In this document: in pieces, positions 36,348 through 48,803 of the stretch
Layout: each line of letters starts with the position of its first letter
Numbering within the stretch: the stretch's first letter is position 1
Source: Filosporella fistucella
Lineage: Eukaryota > Ascomycota > Leotiomycetes > Helotiales
Direction of reading: 5' to 3'
Assembly: GCA_030077755.1 (NCBI GenBank)
Contig: JAQJZZ010000019.1
Location: forward strand, 942,501-1,006,500
DNA: 64,000 nt
Notes under the pieces: generated by a model
The model's input: the letters and a program-made list of their open reading frames with translations, nothing else
The model's database searches: none
Told to the model about the DNA's origin: nothing
Translations under genes and position numbers: made by a program

Positions 36348-38686
36348 ATGCCTTCTCTCGATTTAATAGACCACTCCCCCCACCAACCTGAAGCTGTCTC
36401 GCCACTGGCCAGTGCTTCGAATGTTATTCTGATTGACAATTTCGATTCATTCACTTGGAACGTTTACCAGTACTTGGTATTGGAGGGGGCGACTGTCACC
36501 GTATACCGGAACGATGCCATCACATTGGAGAAATTGGATGAGTTGCGTCCCACTCAATTGGTCATCAGCCCAGGCCCAGGACATCCTCAGACAGATTCTG
36601 GTATCAGTAGAGATGCTATAAAGCACTTTGCTGGCAAGATACCCATTTTGGGTGTCTGTATGGGCCAGTGAGTCACTCGAGTTACACATTGTGCAACTGG
36701 TCGCTGATACCTTCTAGGCAGTGTATCATTGATGTTTGGGGAGGAGATGTGAGCTTTGCTGGAGAGATACTACACGGCAAAACTTCCCCACTCCGACATG
36801 ATACGAAAGGCGTCTATGCCAATCTTCCTCAAGATCTACCAGTTACTCGATATCATTCACTTGCAGGAACCCACCCTACACTACCAGAATGTTTGGAGGT
36901 TTCATCCTGGATCGCAGCTGGTCCAGATGGAGGCAAAGGTGTCATAATGGGTGTCAGACATAAGGAATACGTCGTTGAGGGCGTTCAATACCACCCGGAG
37001 AGTATCTTGACCGAAGAGGGTCGAGTGATGCTCAAAAACTTCTTGCAGTTGCATGGTGGAACCTGGTCAGAGAATGAGAAATATCAAAAGGAAGTTTTGA
37101 GTCAAAGCAAGAAGGCACACAATGGAACCGCTTCCAAGAAGGAGAATATCCTAGAAAAGATATTCGCCCATCGAAAAGCAGCGGTGGCTGCCCAGAAGGA
37201 GATTCCCTCCCAAAGACCTAGCGATCTTCAAGCTGCATACGATCTCGATATTGCACCTCCATTGGTGCCATTCGTCAGCCGCTTGAGGCAGTCGCCATTT
37301 CCCTTATCACTGATGGCCGAGATTAAAAGAGCCTCTCCTTCCAAGGGTGTAATTTCGTTGTCTGCGTGTGCTCCGGCTCAGGCAAGAACTTATGCTCTTG
37401 CTGGTGCCAGTGTCATCTCTGTCTTGACGGAGCCAGAATGGTTCAAAGGAAGTCTTGACGACCTGCGTGCTGTCCGGCAATCTCTAGAGGGAATGCCCAA
37501 TCGGCCAGCGGTTCTCCGGAAAGAATTCATCTTTGAAGAATACCAAATCCTCGAAGCTCGGCTTGCAGGTGCAGATACTGTTTTGTTGATTGTTAAGATG
37601 TTGGATGAGGAAACCCTCTCACGACTTTACAAGTATTCACAATCGTTGGGTATGGAACCACTTGTTGAAGTCAACACTGCCGAAGAAATGATTATTGCAG
37701 TGAAGCTTGGCTCGAAGGTTATCGGCGTGAACAATCGGAATCTTACGAATTTCGAGGTCGATCTCGAGACGACAAGTCGATTGTTGGAGCAGGTACCAAA
37801 AGAGACCATAGTCTGTGCTTTGAGTGGTATCTCTGGGCCCAAAGATGTTGAAGCATACCAGAAGAATGGTGTGGGCGCAGTGCTAGTGGGTGAGGCATTG
37901 ATGCGAGCCAAAAATACCGCTCAATTCATTCGGGAGCTTCTTGGAGGATCGCAACCAATTCTGAAATCATCGCCAGGTCCATTACTTGTAAAGATCTGCG
38001 GCACAAGAAAGGCTGAAGTCGCAATTGAAGCTGTGAAAGCTGGTGCGGATCTGATCGGAATGATACTCGTTCCCGGGCGAGGCAGACATGTCCCCTATAA
38101 AGACGCTATCGCTATCTCCAAAGCTGTACATGCAGCTCCTGTTACCACTGGCAGTATAGCAAGTGACCGAATCGGTAGCCAAGCAACTGACTTTTTCGCC
38201 AACGCTGCTGCCAATGTCTCAAGCCATCGGCCGTTGCTAGTGGGTGTGTTTCAAAATCAGCCACTGGAGGAGGTCTTGGAGCTTCAAAAGGCATATCAGC
38301 TTGATATCGTGCAACTTCATGGTCAGGAACCTCTCGAATGGGCCAATATTATCCCTGTGCCTGTCATAAGAGCTTTCAAGCCAGGACAATCCGGTCTTGG
38401 TCGACGAGGCTACCATACAGTTCCATTACTCGATTCCGGAGCCGGTGGTACTGGCGAGAAGCTGAATATGAGCCAAGTTACGAGTGTACTTACAAAAGAT
38501 CAAGGACTTAGGGTCCTCCTTGCTGGTGGCCTGAATCCCGAGAATGTTGCGGATGCTGTTCGGGCTACAGGCGAGTTAGGTGAGAGGATTATCGGCGTTG
38601 ATGTGAGCTCTGGCGTAGAAGAGGATGGTGTCCAGAGTATCTCAAAGATCCAGGCATTCATCAAGGCAGCGAAGAGTGTTCATTAA
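36348..38686 (+). CDS. trpC: Trifunctional anthranilate synthase component II / IGPS / PRAI
   Basis: Exons 36348-36667 and 36718-38686, with a 50-nt intron (GTGAGT..CTAG), give 762 residues. Residues about 23-230 form the glutamine amidotransferase of anthranilate synthase: [10 protein letters not shown], the nucleophile in GVCMGQQCI (Cys104), and the His199-Pro-Glu201 pair. Residues about 250-518 are indole-3-glycerol-phosphate synthase ([40 protein letters not shown]). Residues about 529-762 are phosphoribosylanthranilate isomerase ([45 protein letters not shown]). This fusion is the standard arrangement in filamentous ascomycetes (trpC in Aspergillus, trp-1 in Neurospora). The amidotransferase acts with a separately encoded component I that is not in this window. 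The enzyme is cytosolic. Confidence 0.97.
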
Positions 38687-40395
38687 TGGTTATGAATTAT
38701 GACAAAGTATGGTGCTATGGCATTTGCATTGTATATGTTATACTGCTTTGCAGTGGCTCACTGGCAAAGAGGTGATTGTTCTTCTTCTAGTTAGGCTATG
38801 GCAAGTGCATTTAAATCATAGATTTGTCTTCCCGTTATCAAGCTTGTAATTTTGGGACAGGTCCACGACTGCAGCTAGCTATTACCTTTCAATGACTATA
38901 GAGACCTGGTTGGTTGAACGATGTACCATTTTCCTGAGTTTCGATTCATTTGTGTTGCTCTTTTGTCTCCATGACCTAATACTCTCGTACGCGGAGTTTC
39001 ACCTATCTATACACCTTGTCTAGTCCTTCTCTCATGAATATCTTTTCTGAACTGATTAGGTCAACGATAGCGTACCGCTGCCACTTGAGGCTCTTAGTTT
39101 GAGACCAAGTCGTCTACACATCTTGTTTTGCCCGTACAGTCCGCTGATCTATTGCTTGAGTCATAAAAACGGGCCACGCTTCTCGTAATCTATGGTTCTC
39201 AGCTCTATGACCAACTCATCCACACATCTTGCAAGCCCCGTCAGATCAATTCACATGTTTCCTAAATGAGATCACACAGACTCGACACTGTCCATAGCTT
39301 GATTCTTCAAGTTTGAGACCGGATCTGCCACACCTCGTATCATCCGTGAAAAAAATGGACATATTCCCTTGTTTTCTATACAAAGTCGAGTTCTCTCTAT
39401 GATCCATTGGTTTCCGGTTAGGGTCCTACTCGTTCAAGGTCATCTGAACAATTGACACTTTCCAAGCTGGCACACAAAGCCGACTTCAGTTTATAACTTA
39501 TCGGTGTCCAGTCAGAGACGCCTCTTCCGCAACTCTTGTGTCGTCCAAGCATTTGATGTTGTTTCCAAGTTAATTGCACAAAGTCGACTTCTCCCTGCCA
39601 CTTGTTGCTCTCAAGTTTCGGATCGACTCATTCTCACCTCTTGTGTCGTCTGAACTATTCACCCTTTTCCAGCTCAGCTAATATAGTCTCGAGTCGAGGA
39701 AGGTTCAACCTTTGCCTCTCCTCAGGTTCCACGTCCACATTTGTCTTCCCCCTTCCGCCTCAACCTTCAACCACTTTATCCTTCAATTTCAATCACTACC
39801 TACCTTGATACAACTTCACATATGGTCCATACCTCCGAGATATCCCGAGAAGCGAGACTTGTGAGGCTCGGTAAGTTCAAAGGCTGTCCCCCTCTTGCAT
39901 TTCTTATACCACTCTTCTCCCCTCAGGTACCACAAGGTGCTCTTTTGAGTATAAGCAAGCCCTTTGCTTGACGGTCTCACTTTTGACGTCAATCTGGGGC
40001 AATTCAAACTCACATCTCGCTGTGTCCTTCTCTCACATCTATTCTACCAATATCCTGTTTCCTGTAGAGCTAGATGAAGCGCAACTCCCATTCAAGGACA
40101 CCCGCTCCAGGGAAGGATTTGCGAAATATCACTTTCTTTATCTGACTTGCTTGATATCCAGTCTTTCACAAGCTCAGATTCTATGGCTTGCACACACTTG
40201 GGTGTGAAGTTTTCCTGCCTGATCTACACTTTCCCGCTTCAATTAATTTAGCTTGCGATACATTGTTCTGGGTTCTTCTCATATGCTTCACCCAGAGACG
40301 ATTTTTGACACACTATCCCTTTGGGTTGACACACTTCTGACCAAGAACAGATATCACACCCACACAAACAGCTAACCTCTTCAATACAATTTGCA
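38687..40395. other. Intergenic with a degenerate tandem array
   Basis: The space between trpC and the BRCT gene is dominated by a diverged tandem repeat (listed separately). From about 39700 to 40395 it becomes pyrimidine-rich, as expected for the promoter and leader of the gene at 40396. No coding model is supported. Confidence 0.6.
38985..39715. repeat. Degenerate tandem array, unit about 106 bp
   Basis: A core resembling TCTACACATCTTG recurs with near-constant spacing. The aligned final base of the core falls at 39018, 39125, 39231, 39337, 39432, 39538 and 39643, giving gaps of 107, 106, 106, 95, 106 and 105. Each core is usually preceded by a GAGACC-like or GATCGACTC-like stretch and followed by a second half-unit containing CACAAAGTCGACTTCTC-like sequence. 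Weaker copies may extend the array to about 38900 and 39860. Units are well diverged, so the array is old or fast-decaying. Confidence 0.7.
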
Positions 40396-42508
40396 ATGCC
40401 AGCTCGGAAGGCAACCGTCTCCAAGAAGGCTTGCAAGGGCTCTGCCTCCCGCTCAAGTAAAAAAGTTACCAAGCCAGCTCCAAGGAAGGCAGCCCCCGCT
40501 CAGGTCACCAAATGGACAAAGTCGAAGAAAGATACGCCCCAAAAAGCCATCTTCAAAAACCTAGTCATCTCTTCTGTTGGAGGCTTTGTGAACGCAGGAA
40601 GGGAAGTCACACATGAACAATTCCAGAATTGGGTCACATCACACGGAGGTCGATATGAGAGAGAGGTTACCGATGATATAACGCATCTAATTTGTGACAT
40701 TGAAACCTACAGAAGAAAGCCTGAACAAGGTATGGTGTTTTCAGTTCTTAAGTCGTCATTTCTTATCGAGGCTATGATATGACAGGTTCCAAGTTTACTG
40801 ACGCGCTATGAAGTGCAAAGAGCTTGGCGTTTGGGCAAGAAGAGATGCACCATTGTTGTCTTCGACTGGCTTCTCGATTGTCTTGCACGGGCCAAGGGCA
40901 AGCGGTTGGTGGCAGCTAAAGGATACTCGCCCGATGTTATTCTTACCCGAATGAAGAAAGGAAAGCAAACTGGTGAGGCATTCCGAAGAGAATGTGAGGC
41001 CAGGTTCGATGAGGGAGTAAAGGCTAGCAAGGAGCTTTGTGACAGTGGTACGTTTGGAGTTTCGATGACACTTAGCTACATTTCTATCATCATTCAGCGA
41101 TTCCCCTTTGGCTAACACATAATCAGCACTTTATTCGGTCCATACAGACGGAGACGGCTTTGAATATAAGATTATCCTCACTCGCATTAATTTAGGGGGC
41201 CGAGCCATGATTGAGAAGTATACGTTATATGTATGATTTAGCCTGACCCACTAGTACCTTCATACTAACACTGAACACTAGCTTTTCGAATCTCATGCAT
41301 TGCCACATGTCTACCTGACTGGCGCTAAATTTACCCGCAGTCATCGTCCAGCCACCTATTACCGAGACCACTGTCACCCGATGTGTTTCAAGGATGCCTT
41401 TAAGCACTTTCAAAAATTCTTCAAGGACAAGACCGGAAAGGAGTGGGACCAGAGATTGGAGAAGGATGTATCCAGAGATCCCACCAAATTCACCTACATA
41501 CCCCCACCTCTGGGCCGTCCTGTGGGACTGCTTCCTCTGGGTTACCTTCATTGGGAAGAAAGACTTAGAATGGAGGGTACAGAGGAAGCTGACGAGGATG
41601 TTGGATACGATGACGATAGCGAGGTTGGCAGTGAAAGCGGTGACGAGGCTGATATCGACGAGGGGAGCAGCGGCCATCGAGGCAGTGAGACAACAAAGAG
41701 CCAGAACCAAGGTAGTGATAACGACATGGAAGACCTGTTTGGCTCCTCACCTCCAGCAAAGGCGACTAGTACGGCTACCCCAATAGAGGAGATATACGGA
41801 CCGTGTCTCGGTTCCATGAGACTCATCGACAGAGTTCTGCAAAAAGGGAATGCCACCAGTACTCCAGGAAGTCTCAATCGAAACCCTCTCATTACTAAAC
41901 CCACATCAACGACGACCAAAACGCTCGTACGTCTCGATAACTTCTTTGGTGTAGGAACAAATGCTGCAAAATCGTTCAACTCGATCGACAGAAGTCCAAA
42001 GGAACGCGGTCACGAGAGTGGTAAAACTAGCAGCATATCTGATCTGTATATGGCCTACATAAATGGAGATCGGGGTATGGGAAGAGGGTTGCCTTCGTCT
42101 TCAAACTCCACTTCAAACTCCAAAGCTGATCGAAGTGGAAATGCAAGACTTGGCGGAGACCGCACTGGAAATCCGTCACTTTTGAACTCTGCACGCAATA
42201 CACAAAATGGTAGCCAGAAAGTCACAGAGCCGAACAACACTTCATCCTTTTCCAGCGCGTCTGGAAATCCACCCACAAGCAGTGCAGGAAGCAGCTTCGC
42301 CACCTCATTCAGTTCAATATCCAGCAGCCGTATCTTCGACAGAAATCAAAATACGGACCGCACACCAGGCAGTGCCATCTCATCCTTCAACTCAGAATTT
42401 AATTCTCAACAGAGCGGTGGCCTTAATCAATCTGGCGTGCAGCAAAATAGCAAGGTAGTTGATAGAAAGGTCATCATTCTTCTGAGCTCTGATGAAGAGG
42501 ATAATTGA
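40396..42508 (+). CDS. BRCT and WGR-like domain nuclear protein
   Basis: Exons 40396-40729, 40814-41047, 41127-41230 and 41282-42508 give 632 residues. The first intron ends CTGACGCGCTATGAAG, with a good branch site. The N terminus is Lys/Ala-rich. A BRCT-like domain covers about 50-150 (IFKNLVISSVGGF, THLICDIE, CTIVVFDWLLDC). Residues about 190-300 resemble a WGR domain (YKIILTRINLGG and FKHFQKFFKDKTGKEWDQR). An acidic patch and a long Ser/Asn-rich tail follow. The tail contains LDNFF (442-446), reminiscent of a PCNA-binding box, and the extreme C terminus is VIILLSSDEED (621-631), a classical SUMO-interaction motif. BRCT plus WGR is the N-terminal architecture of fungal PARPs, but no catalytic domain is present. 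A nuclear DNA-damage or chromatin role is inferred. Confidence 0.8.
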
Positions 42509-43039
42509 GTATCTAAGTAACTCAGTCTACACCCCAGCTTGGGACTGAGGAGACAGTTGACTATCCATATCACTCTTCTCAATTCGGTGCGCACAGTGCT
42601 GGAGCAAATGGTGCTTGCGCATATCTATCACGGGCGGTAGAAATTGTTCTAAGGGACTTTTCATTTCACTTTTTTTTTTCTGCTCACAAAATTTATGAGA
42701 GACATGGGTCTTAATAGTTTTCGCTTTTCATTTACTGCGCGCAATATTTCAAGGTCGGTCTCAGGGAAGACACCAGCACGTACCAAAAGGCAGAAGTTGG
42801 CTCAAGCATATGGTTGCTCTTACAAAATGAAGTAATCGGATCTAGCATAGCCAGCTTCATTTTTCAGAATAGGTACATCTTCGGACAATCATCCAATTCA
42901 TAATTCATTCAAATACAACGCTAGAAATCGAGTGTGGTATCTAGAATAAGCATCTCAAGTCATGAGTTCCTCCATACGCCATCCCTCCTGTATTCCTATT
43001 CCTTCCCTTATCCAAAAGCATGCCACGTAGAATCCGTGC
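42509..43039. other. Intergenic between convergent genes
   Basis: The 3' regions of the BRCT gene and USE1, with a short T-run near 42670. Nothing else is seen. Confidence 0.6.
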
Positions 43040-44075
43040 TTAGAATCTAATCTTCGGCATAACAAATACAATCAAGATAGCCAAAACCATCAAGCCAGCG
43101 ATATAAGCATACATTAGCATTCGCCCGAGCCAACCTCGGCCCTCAGTCATACTTCGCAGATATCCCATTTTTCTTGTTGCAGTCTCTAGCCCTACCTCGC
43201 TTTTATCTAAGCCTTTTGAAGCGCCGTCTAGTATGCCCTTTTCTTCTTCCAGAGAGGTGGAGAAAGCTTGAGAGGATTCTCTGAGCGCTGTCGCCATGGC
43301 CAATAAGGAATTGGTGAGATCCTCTTGCTCCGTACGGTGATGTGCGAGAAGGACTTCGCTAGTGGCAGTTGAGATACCAGTGGTTGTAGAGGCAGGAGTG
43401 AGCAGGTCCGCCCTAGCTTCCTTTTCTTGTTTACGAGCTCGGAGTATAGATTGTGGTTCTGATGCCTGTACTGGCGGCGGTTGCGCCTGGACTTGTGGTA
43501 TGAAAGGGGGCGGTGTTTTTTCTATCGGGGAAGGAGATGGAGAATCTGGTTCTGCGGTGTCGGCGTGCGAGTGGGAGTCCGTCTCTTCTGATGGTGTGTC
43601 TTCGCCCAAGAGATCTTCTCCTTCTGAGGTGTCGTTGGCCTCATATTCACCCAGCTACCTTTATTAGCAGATGCTCGGACCATCTCCAAATCATACAATA
43701 TACCTCGTTGAATTCCTGTAGCCTTTCACTAAGCCTCTGGATCATATCTCGTCTTTGCACGAGATCCGTTTGTGTTTCCTGTTTCCGAGATTGTACTTTG
43801 ATATTTTGGGCATCTTGTTCAAGCTTCACAAGAAGGGAGCGGGCGATTTCAATATTCTAGTAGGCTATGTCAAGGTTTGTTCTGGCAGATTCGGAAACAG
43901 CTTTTCTTACTCTGCCTACACTTTCTCTCTCCAAGCTGGAAGTCCGGAGTCTTGATTCTGTTTCTGAACTGGGGGTGATTAGGGTTGCTTGAAGGCGCGC
44001 AAGAACGCGGTTGAGCTGGATCGGAGTAGGATCTGGAGGCGCCGGAGGCGGGTTTACTGTAGATAGGCGCGCCAT
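43040..44075 (-). CDS. USE1: ER SNARE Use1
   Basis: Exons 44075-43911, 43856-43704 and 43654-43040, with introns of 54 and 49 nt, give 310 residues. The N-terminal part is helical (ERESVGRNIEIARSLLVKLEQ), followed by an acidic and Pro-rich linker. The C-terminal SNARE-like heptad region (HHRTEQEDLTNSLLAMATAL ... EEEKGILDGASKGLDKSEVG) leads into RSMTEGRGWLGRML and a single C-terminal membrane anchor (YIAGLMVLAILIVFVMPK). This layout matches the Use1 family, the Qc-type SNARE that works with Ufe1, Sec20 and Sec22 in Golgi-to-ER retrograde fusion. The protein is tail-anchored in the ER. Confidence 0.88.
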
Positions 44076-47000
44076 AACGAAGAAGTGGTGTAATGTTTGA
44101 AGTGGGGAGCTTGAGTTGTTGTCCTGGATATATTTGGGGTGTGGCTTGATAAGGCCGTGGCGACGCGTTATCGTCAGTCACGTGTACCTACCATTTAACG
44201 GAGTTTCTACTTTGCGTTTCTCAGTCTTCTAAATTTGCGACCGCGAGTATACAAAATAGTGTGCCATATCCCTTCTTTTTCCTGCTCTCTCGATCTGGCT
44301 TTCTCTTCTTCAGTAGTATCTTTGCCTCGCTCCTTCTAGTTGGTACTATGCACACAAACTCCTCCTGGAGGGCTTAACCTACTCCATACCACTCAAGTCA
44401 TATATGCTTCATCTCAATGTCATATGCCATGACTTGCTTGCTCCCACATCCAACTACACGGACTATATGTATCTTGTGGGTACTTCTGCATCTAGCTTAC
44501 TTGGAGAATGTGGAATTCCAAATTCGCTGTATAGAAGCTGGACTAGTGTCATCTTTCTCTTCTCCGAATGTTGAAGTCTTGTATGCCGCCATAATTGGGC
44601 AATATTTCGGGGCAGATGTAAAAGAATGAGCCTGCTATTCTCTAATTATCTTCACTTGTCCACTTTTCATATATTGTTAGAGGTTTGAGAAGTTTAAACA
44701 TCTCCTCTACGACAGTCAAGATTGCCCAAGTGCTAAATGCTATGGGTTGAGAAGGGTGTATATTACATACCCAAACGCAAATTTTCCCGCTCTATTCGAA
44801 GTCGTCACGGTTGAACCAAGTCTCTATTCCGGCTTCCATTCCTCCTAGGATCAATGTTCTCGAATTAATCTCGAAATCTGGACACAAGCTTTCCATGAGA
44901 AGTCCTAAAGTTGCTGCCAAATTCTTTGTTCCGTTACAACTAGACGAGTATAACTTTCCAGCTGGAAATTTGTCTCATTTCGAGAAAGTTTAATTAACAC
45001 TCAATGCCCCCAGTACAAAGTGAAACGAAACGATGGGATAGGCATCGATATGAAATGGATTTTAGTAGTCAGCTCGGGAGTGTGCTAGTAATCAGCAGTA
45101 CAACCCAGACTGGGACAATCCGACGGATTTGATGGCGGCTCCTTTTCAAGGTCATATCGAGAAATGTATACTAGTAAGAAATACACATGTCAAGTCGTGA
45201 TTCATTTTTTGGTGTGAATCGATGTTAGAGAAACTTTACAGGCTGATAAATAGAAATGATTCCTGGGCTACTCTTAATAGAATACTAACCGGATCTTATT
45301 TTCCAGAATGCACAAACGATTGAAGATTGGATTCATCAGCACAATCACCAAATGTGCAAGCTGCATCAAAACGTCCCTTTCACCAGGAATCCTAGCCCCC
45401 AAAAATAGCAACTTCATCACGTTGCCGCAATCGGGCGTTCATGGAAAAGAATCAAGCCACGCCAGCTGTCACTTCTCGGCATCGGCATATCATCCCACTT
45501 GTTGGTCGGCAATCAAAGAAGCCTCAGCTGGAGTGAGACAAACAGTTGTCTCCGACTCAGCCTCCCTTCTACGTGGGTTTGCGTTCGGATGTCTCAATTA
45601 TTTGGGGCGTGGGATGTGGGGGTTTGAAACTTTTCTTTCTCGATGTTTCAGTTGGGGGACTCTACTGGGAGTAAAGAATATGTTTATGAGATGTTTATGA
45701 TATTCATGTCTTCATGAGTTTTCAGGAATTTTCTATTAATGTAGTATGGGCATCGTGCTTTTGGGAAGCTGTATGTGAGTTTAGGGCTAAAAGGAACGGG
45801 GATGGGGATGATTAGATAGGGGATGTATAGCAGACTCTAAGACAGGAGATGTTTGAGAACGCTATACGAATTGAGATAGAGGAGAGTTACCGTCATACAT
45901 CGGCGAGGCTGTTTCGCCATTTTGTTGATGGACATACTTCGTATGTGGAAAGAACACAAAGCGTTGAGACCGCCATGTGGTTGAAGAGAAGGAGTAATTG
46001 GAGCGTAGGGGTCAAAGAGGGATGATGGCGTTATGTGGTTCTCTTGGCATGAGGATGAGGATGCTTCAAGGCTCGTCATCAAGAAACCTTATGAATCAAG
46101 ACAAGAGGGGAACGTTGGTTTTCTCCGGATAGCTTGCAGTAAAGAGGGGTTTTGGAACAATGAGATGTATGTGATGTAAGTATCGCTTTAAAGGTAAAAG
46201 GTTGCTTATGATGAGGGGTCAGAAACAATGGGCTTTAGGACAAATAAGGGCTAAGGCACACAAAGTCGAGACTCTGGAGTAAAGAGGACAATATGAATCG
46301 AGAAAACAATATTGACGGTTTGGACTGGCGAGTGGTGTATGTGCGTGTCAAAATCCTCACATAAAGGAAAGAGAGAAAACTTGCCACCGATCCACGATAT
46401 CTCGTATACTCAACTCCATCGCCATGACAGTATAGATGTTTCAAGTTTAGGTCTACACCAGTTATAAACCTCTCCATACTCTCGTTCCCCGCCGTCAGAC
46501 TCAGCATTTTCGCTGGTCTCGTACTTGTACCGTGCTGCATACATATTCGCCTCCGATCAGCACACAGAGCCCACCACCTGATCGCTCTTCACGAATCAAA
46601 TTCTACTTTTTGTTTTCGGCACGGAAAAATACGAGTTTAAATCTATATCTGGCTCGTATCTCTGATTCGCAGGATAGATGGAAGAGGGGTACTAAGTTAG
46701 TAGTTGAATTGTAGTGATTGGTAGGACTTTAAACATTTTTGTGAAGAGTTGAGAGAAAGAAAGTTTCTATTGGAGGCGAAAGCTATGGTCAGGACAGACG
46801 GCTGGGAACCCTGCATACCTGAGTGTGTGGTGCACAAAGTATTTATAGAAATGAGTTAGGTACTTGGGACTTGCATAAAGTTTTCGATCGGGTTTTATTC
46901 CGCTCTACTGCTTGATGCAGAACAAGTAGATCTGAGTGTTCTAGATGGGGCGAAAGATTGAATGATATCTACTGTACAGTATCTTCATTAGGGTTCTGGA

Positions 47001-48803
47001 TTGGGTATGATATCTGGGGTTTGGGTGTTGGTGATTTTGTTGTTGGGAGGAGATGCTATTTGCATAAATACCATAACCATAATTGCACTGTCCACTCGAG
47101 TCATAGCAGTGACGTAGAGAACGTGCTCCGCGATAAGCTTTTCGGTTGGGTGAAGCAAGGAAGATAGGCTGTTGCTGAGGCTGGGAGGCTGGGACCAGCG
47201 TGGAAAAGGACTTTGCAAGAGTGGGGAGGAGTGGAGAGGATGAGGTTTTATCTTACGAGTTCTTTAGGTATATCTGGTGGTATTGAGGCTATTACGAAGT
47301 GAATGAGGCAGGCAACATGTGAAAACACGAAGATGCAAAGCAACGGAGTCAGCTGGGTGGGGTGGTGTGATGGTGATGGTGCTGCGGGGAGTGGATGCTG
47401 AATGCTGACTACAGTGTAGATAGCAGGGATAAATGCAGGACAGGGTAGGGGAGCTTTTGAAGATGTTTTTGCAAAGGGAAAATGTACAAAGAGCTGCACC
47501 TGTTCATCCCCAATTGTAATGTACCATCATCCGATGAGTAAGTAGATGTTTGAGGACTAATATTCCGAGTCTGATAACAACCTCCGAATAACAATTGTTC
47601 TCCCCTAGCAACTTATCTTAATCCAAGAAATGCCATCAGTAATCCAAGATCATTGTGCTTGGCACATGCATTTAATGACCTGCGTACGGCCCGGTTTGCG
47701 TGAAATATACAAAATTATCCGGAAGATAGTCCGGGACATGCATCAAATCTTGATAATAGTATCTCTTGTGCATCCAAAGCGCGGAGACTATAAAGTGACT
47801 AGAAAGCAATTGGAAGTTTCATTGATGGCGGGAGCTTGAGATCATGGCGACTTCTCCCCTTCAGGCAAAGTGTGCTTCATCTTTGTTGCTTGGAGGCAAC
47901 TAACAAAGCTTCCACAAGAGAATAAAAAAGAGCCTCGCTCCACTTTGCAGGTTGCATAAGATGCTTTCTCGTATCCAACCCTCTTCTCAAATACTGAAAA
48001 CATTCGCGGTTTCTATGAGAAACATTATCCTCAGCTCGTTTCTAGGAGAGACATCGTCATAGCGACATTGTGCCCTTGATAAACCCTCGCTCCGTCAATT
48101 GAATCGGCAATTACACAATTATACATTCGTTTCTGAAGGAAAAGAACGCAGGCAAGAAGGAAAAGAAGGAAAAACAGGATCTCCGGATTAATACTTCTGG
48201 TAAGTACATGGTATCTTTCATGTTGTCGATGTTTCCAAGCTTTGGATGGGATTTTGAGTGCAGCCGAGAGACATGGGCGTATTTCCAGGGTCATACGAAG
48301 AGGGGGTCTTCGCTGGTCGTTCATGGTCGTCACCCTTGCCCATGTGCATTTTTGTGCTTGAACTGCACCCGGCTGCACTTCATCATCATGGTTGTTGGCC
48401 TGCCTGCGAACCTGTTCTCTGCTCTGCTGGTCTTACCTGGTCCTTGTCCTTCTCACCTTCCACTGTAGCACATCACTTCACAACCCAAAAACCTTACCAC
48501 CTTTTCCAGTCGCCAGCAGCTGCTTCCTCCAGCCTCCACTTCCACTTCCACCTCCACTTCAACCCAAAAACACCCAATCCCCATCATCTGTCACCGCAAC
48601 ACCCAATTGACATTTGTCTTTCGTCACTTCATCATCTGTTGCATCTATCCCGCACCACACAGCTTGCCTCCGGCTGCGCTCACTCTCGTTGATTTGTGGA
48701 TTCAGCTGGCATATCTTGCTGCAGCAGCTGGTCCACCGCCTTTCTCTACCACTCACGATATTCAAAACAACTGCTTTCTTGGCCACCGTTCTAGTCAGAA
48801 AAG
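44076..48803. other. Long intergenic region without supported genes
   Basis: No gene is supported in 4.7 kb. The frame 45308-45700 (130 codons, starting at ATG) is the best candidate but has no signal peptide, domain or codon pattern I trust. Several short frames between 45800 and 47600 overlap on both strands. From about 48450 to 48800 the sequence is CCA/CTT-rich with a CCACTT tandem near 48534-48560, the probable promoter and leader of the gene at 48804. The unusual length could mean a non-coding transcript or a lost gene. Confidence 0.45.

Noticed and set aside
45308..45700. 130-codon frame with an ATG and several cysteines
   Set aside because: Kept only as a possibility. There is no signal peptide, domain or neighbour that supports it as a gene.
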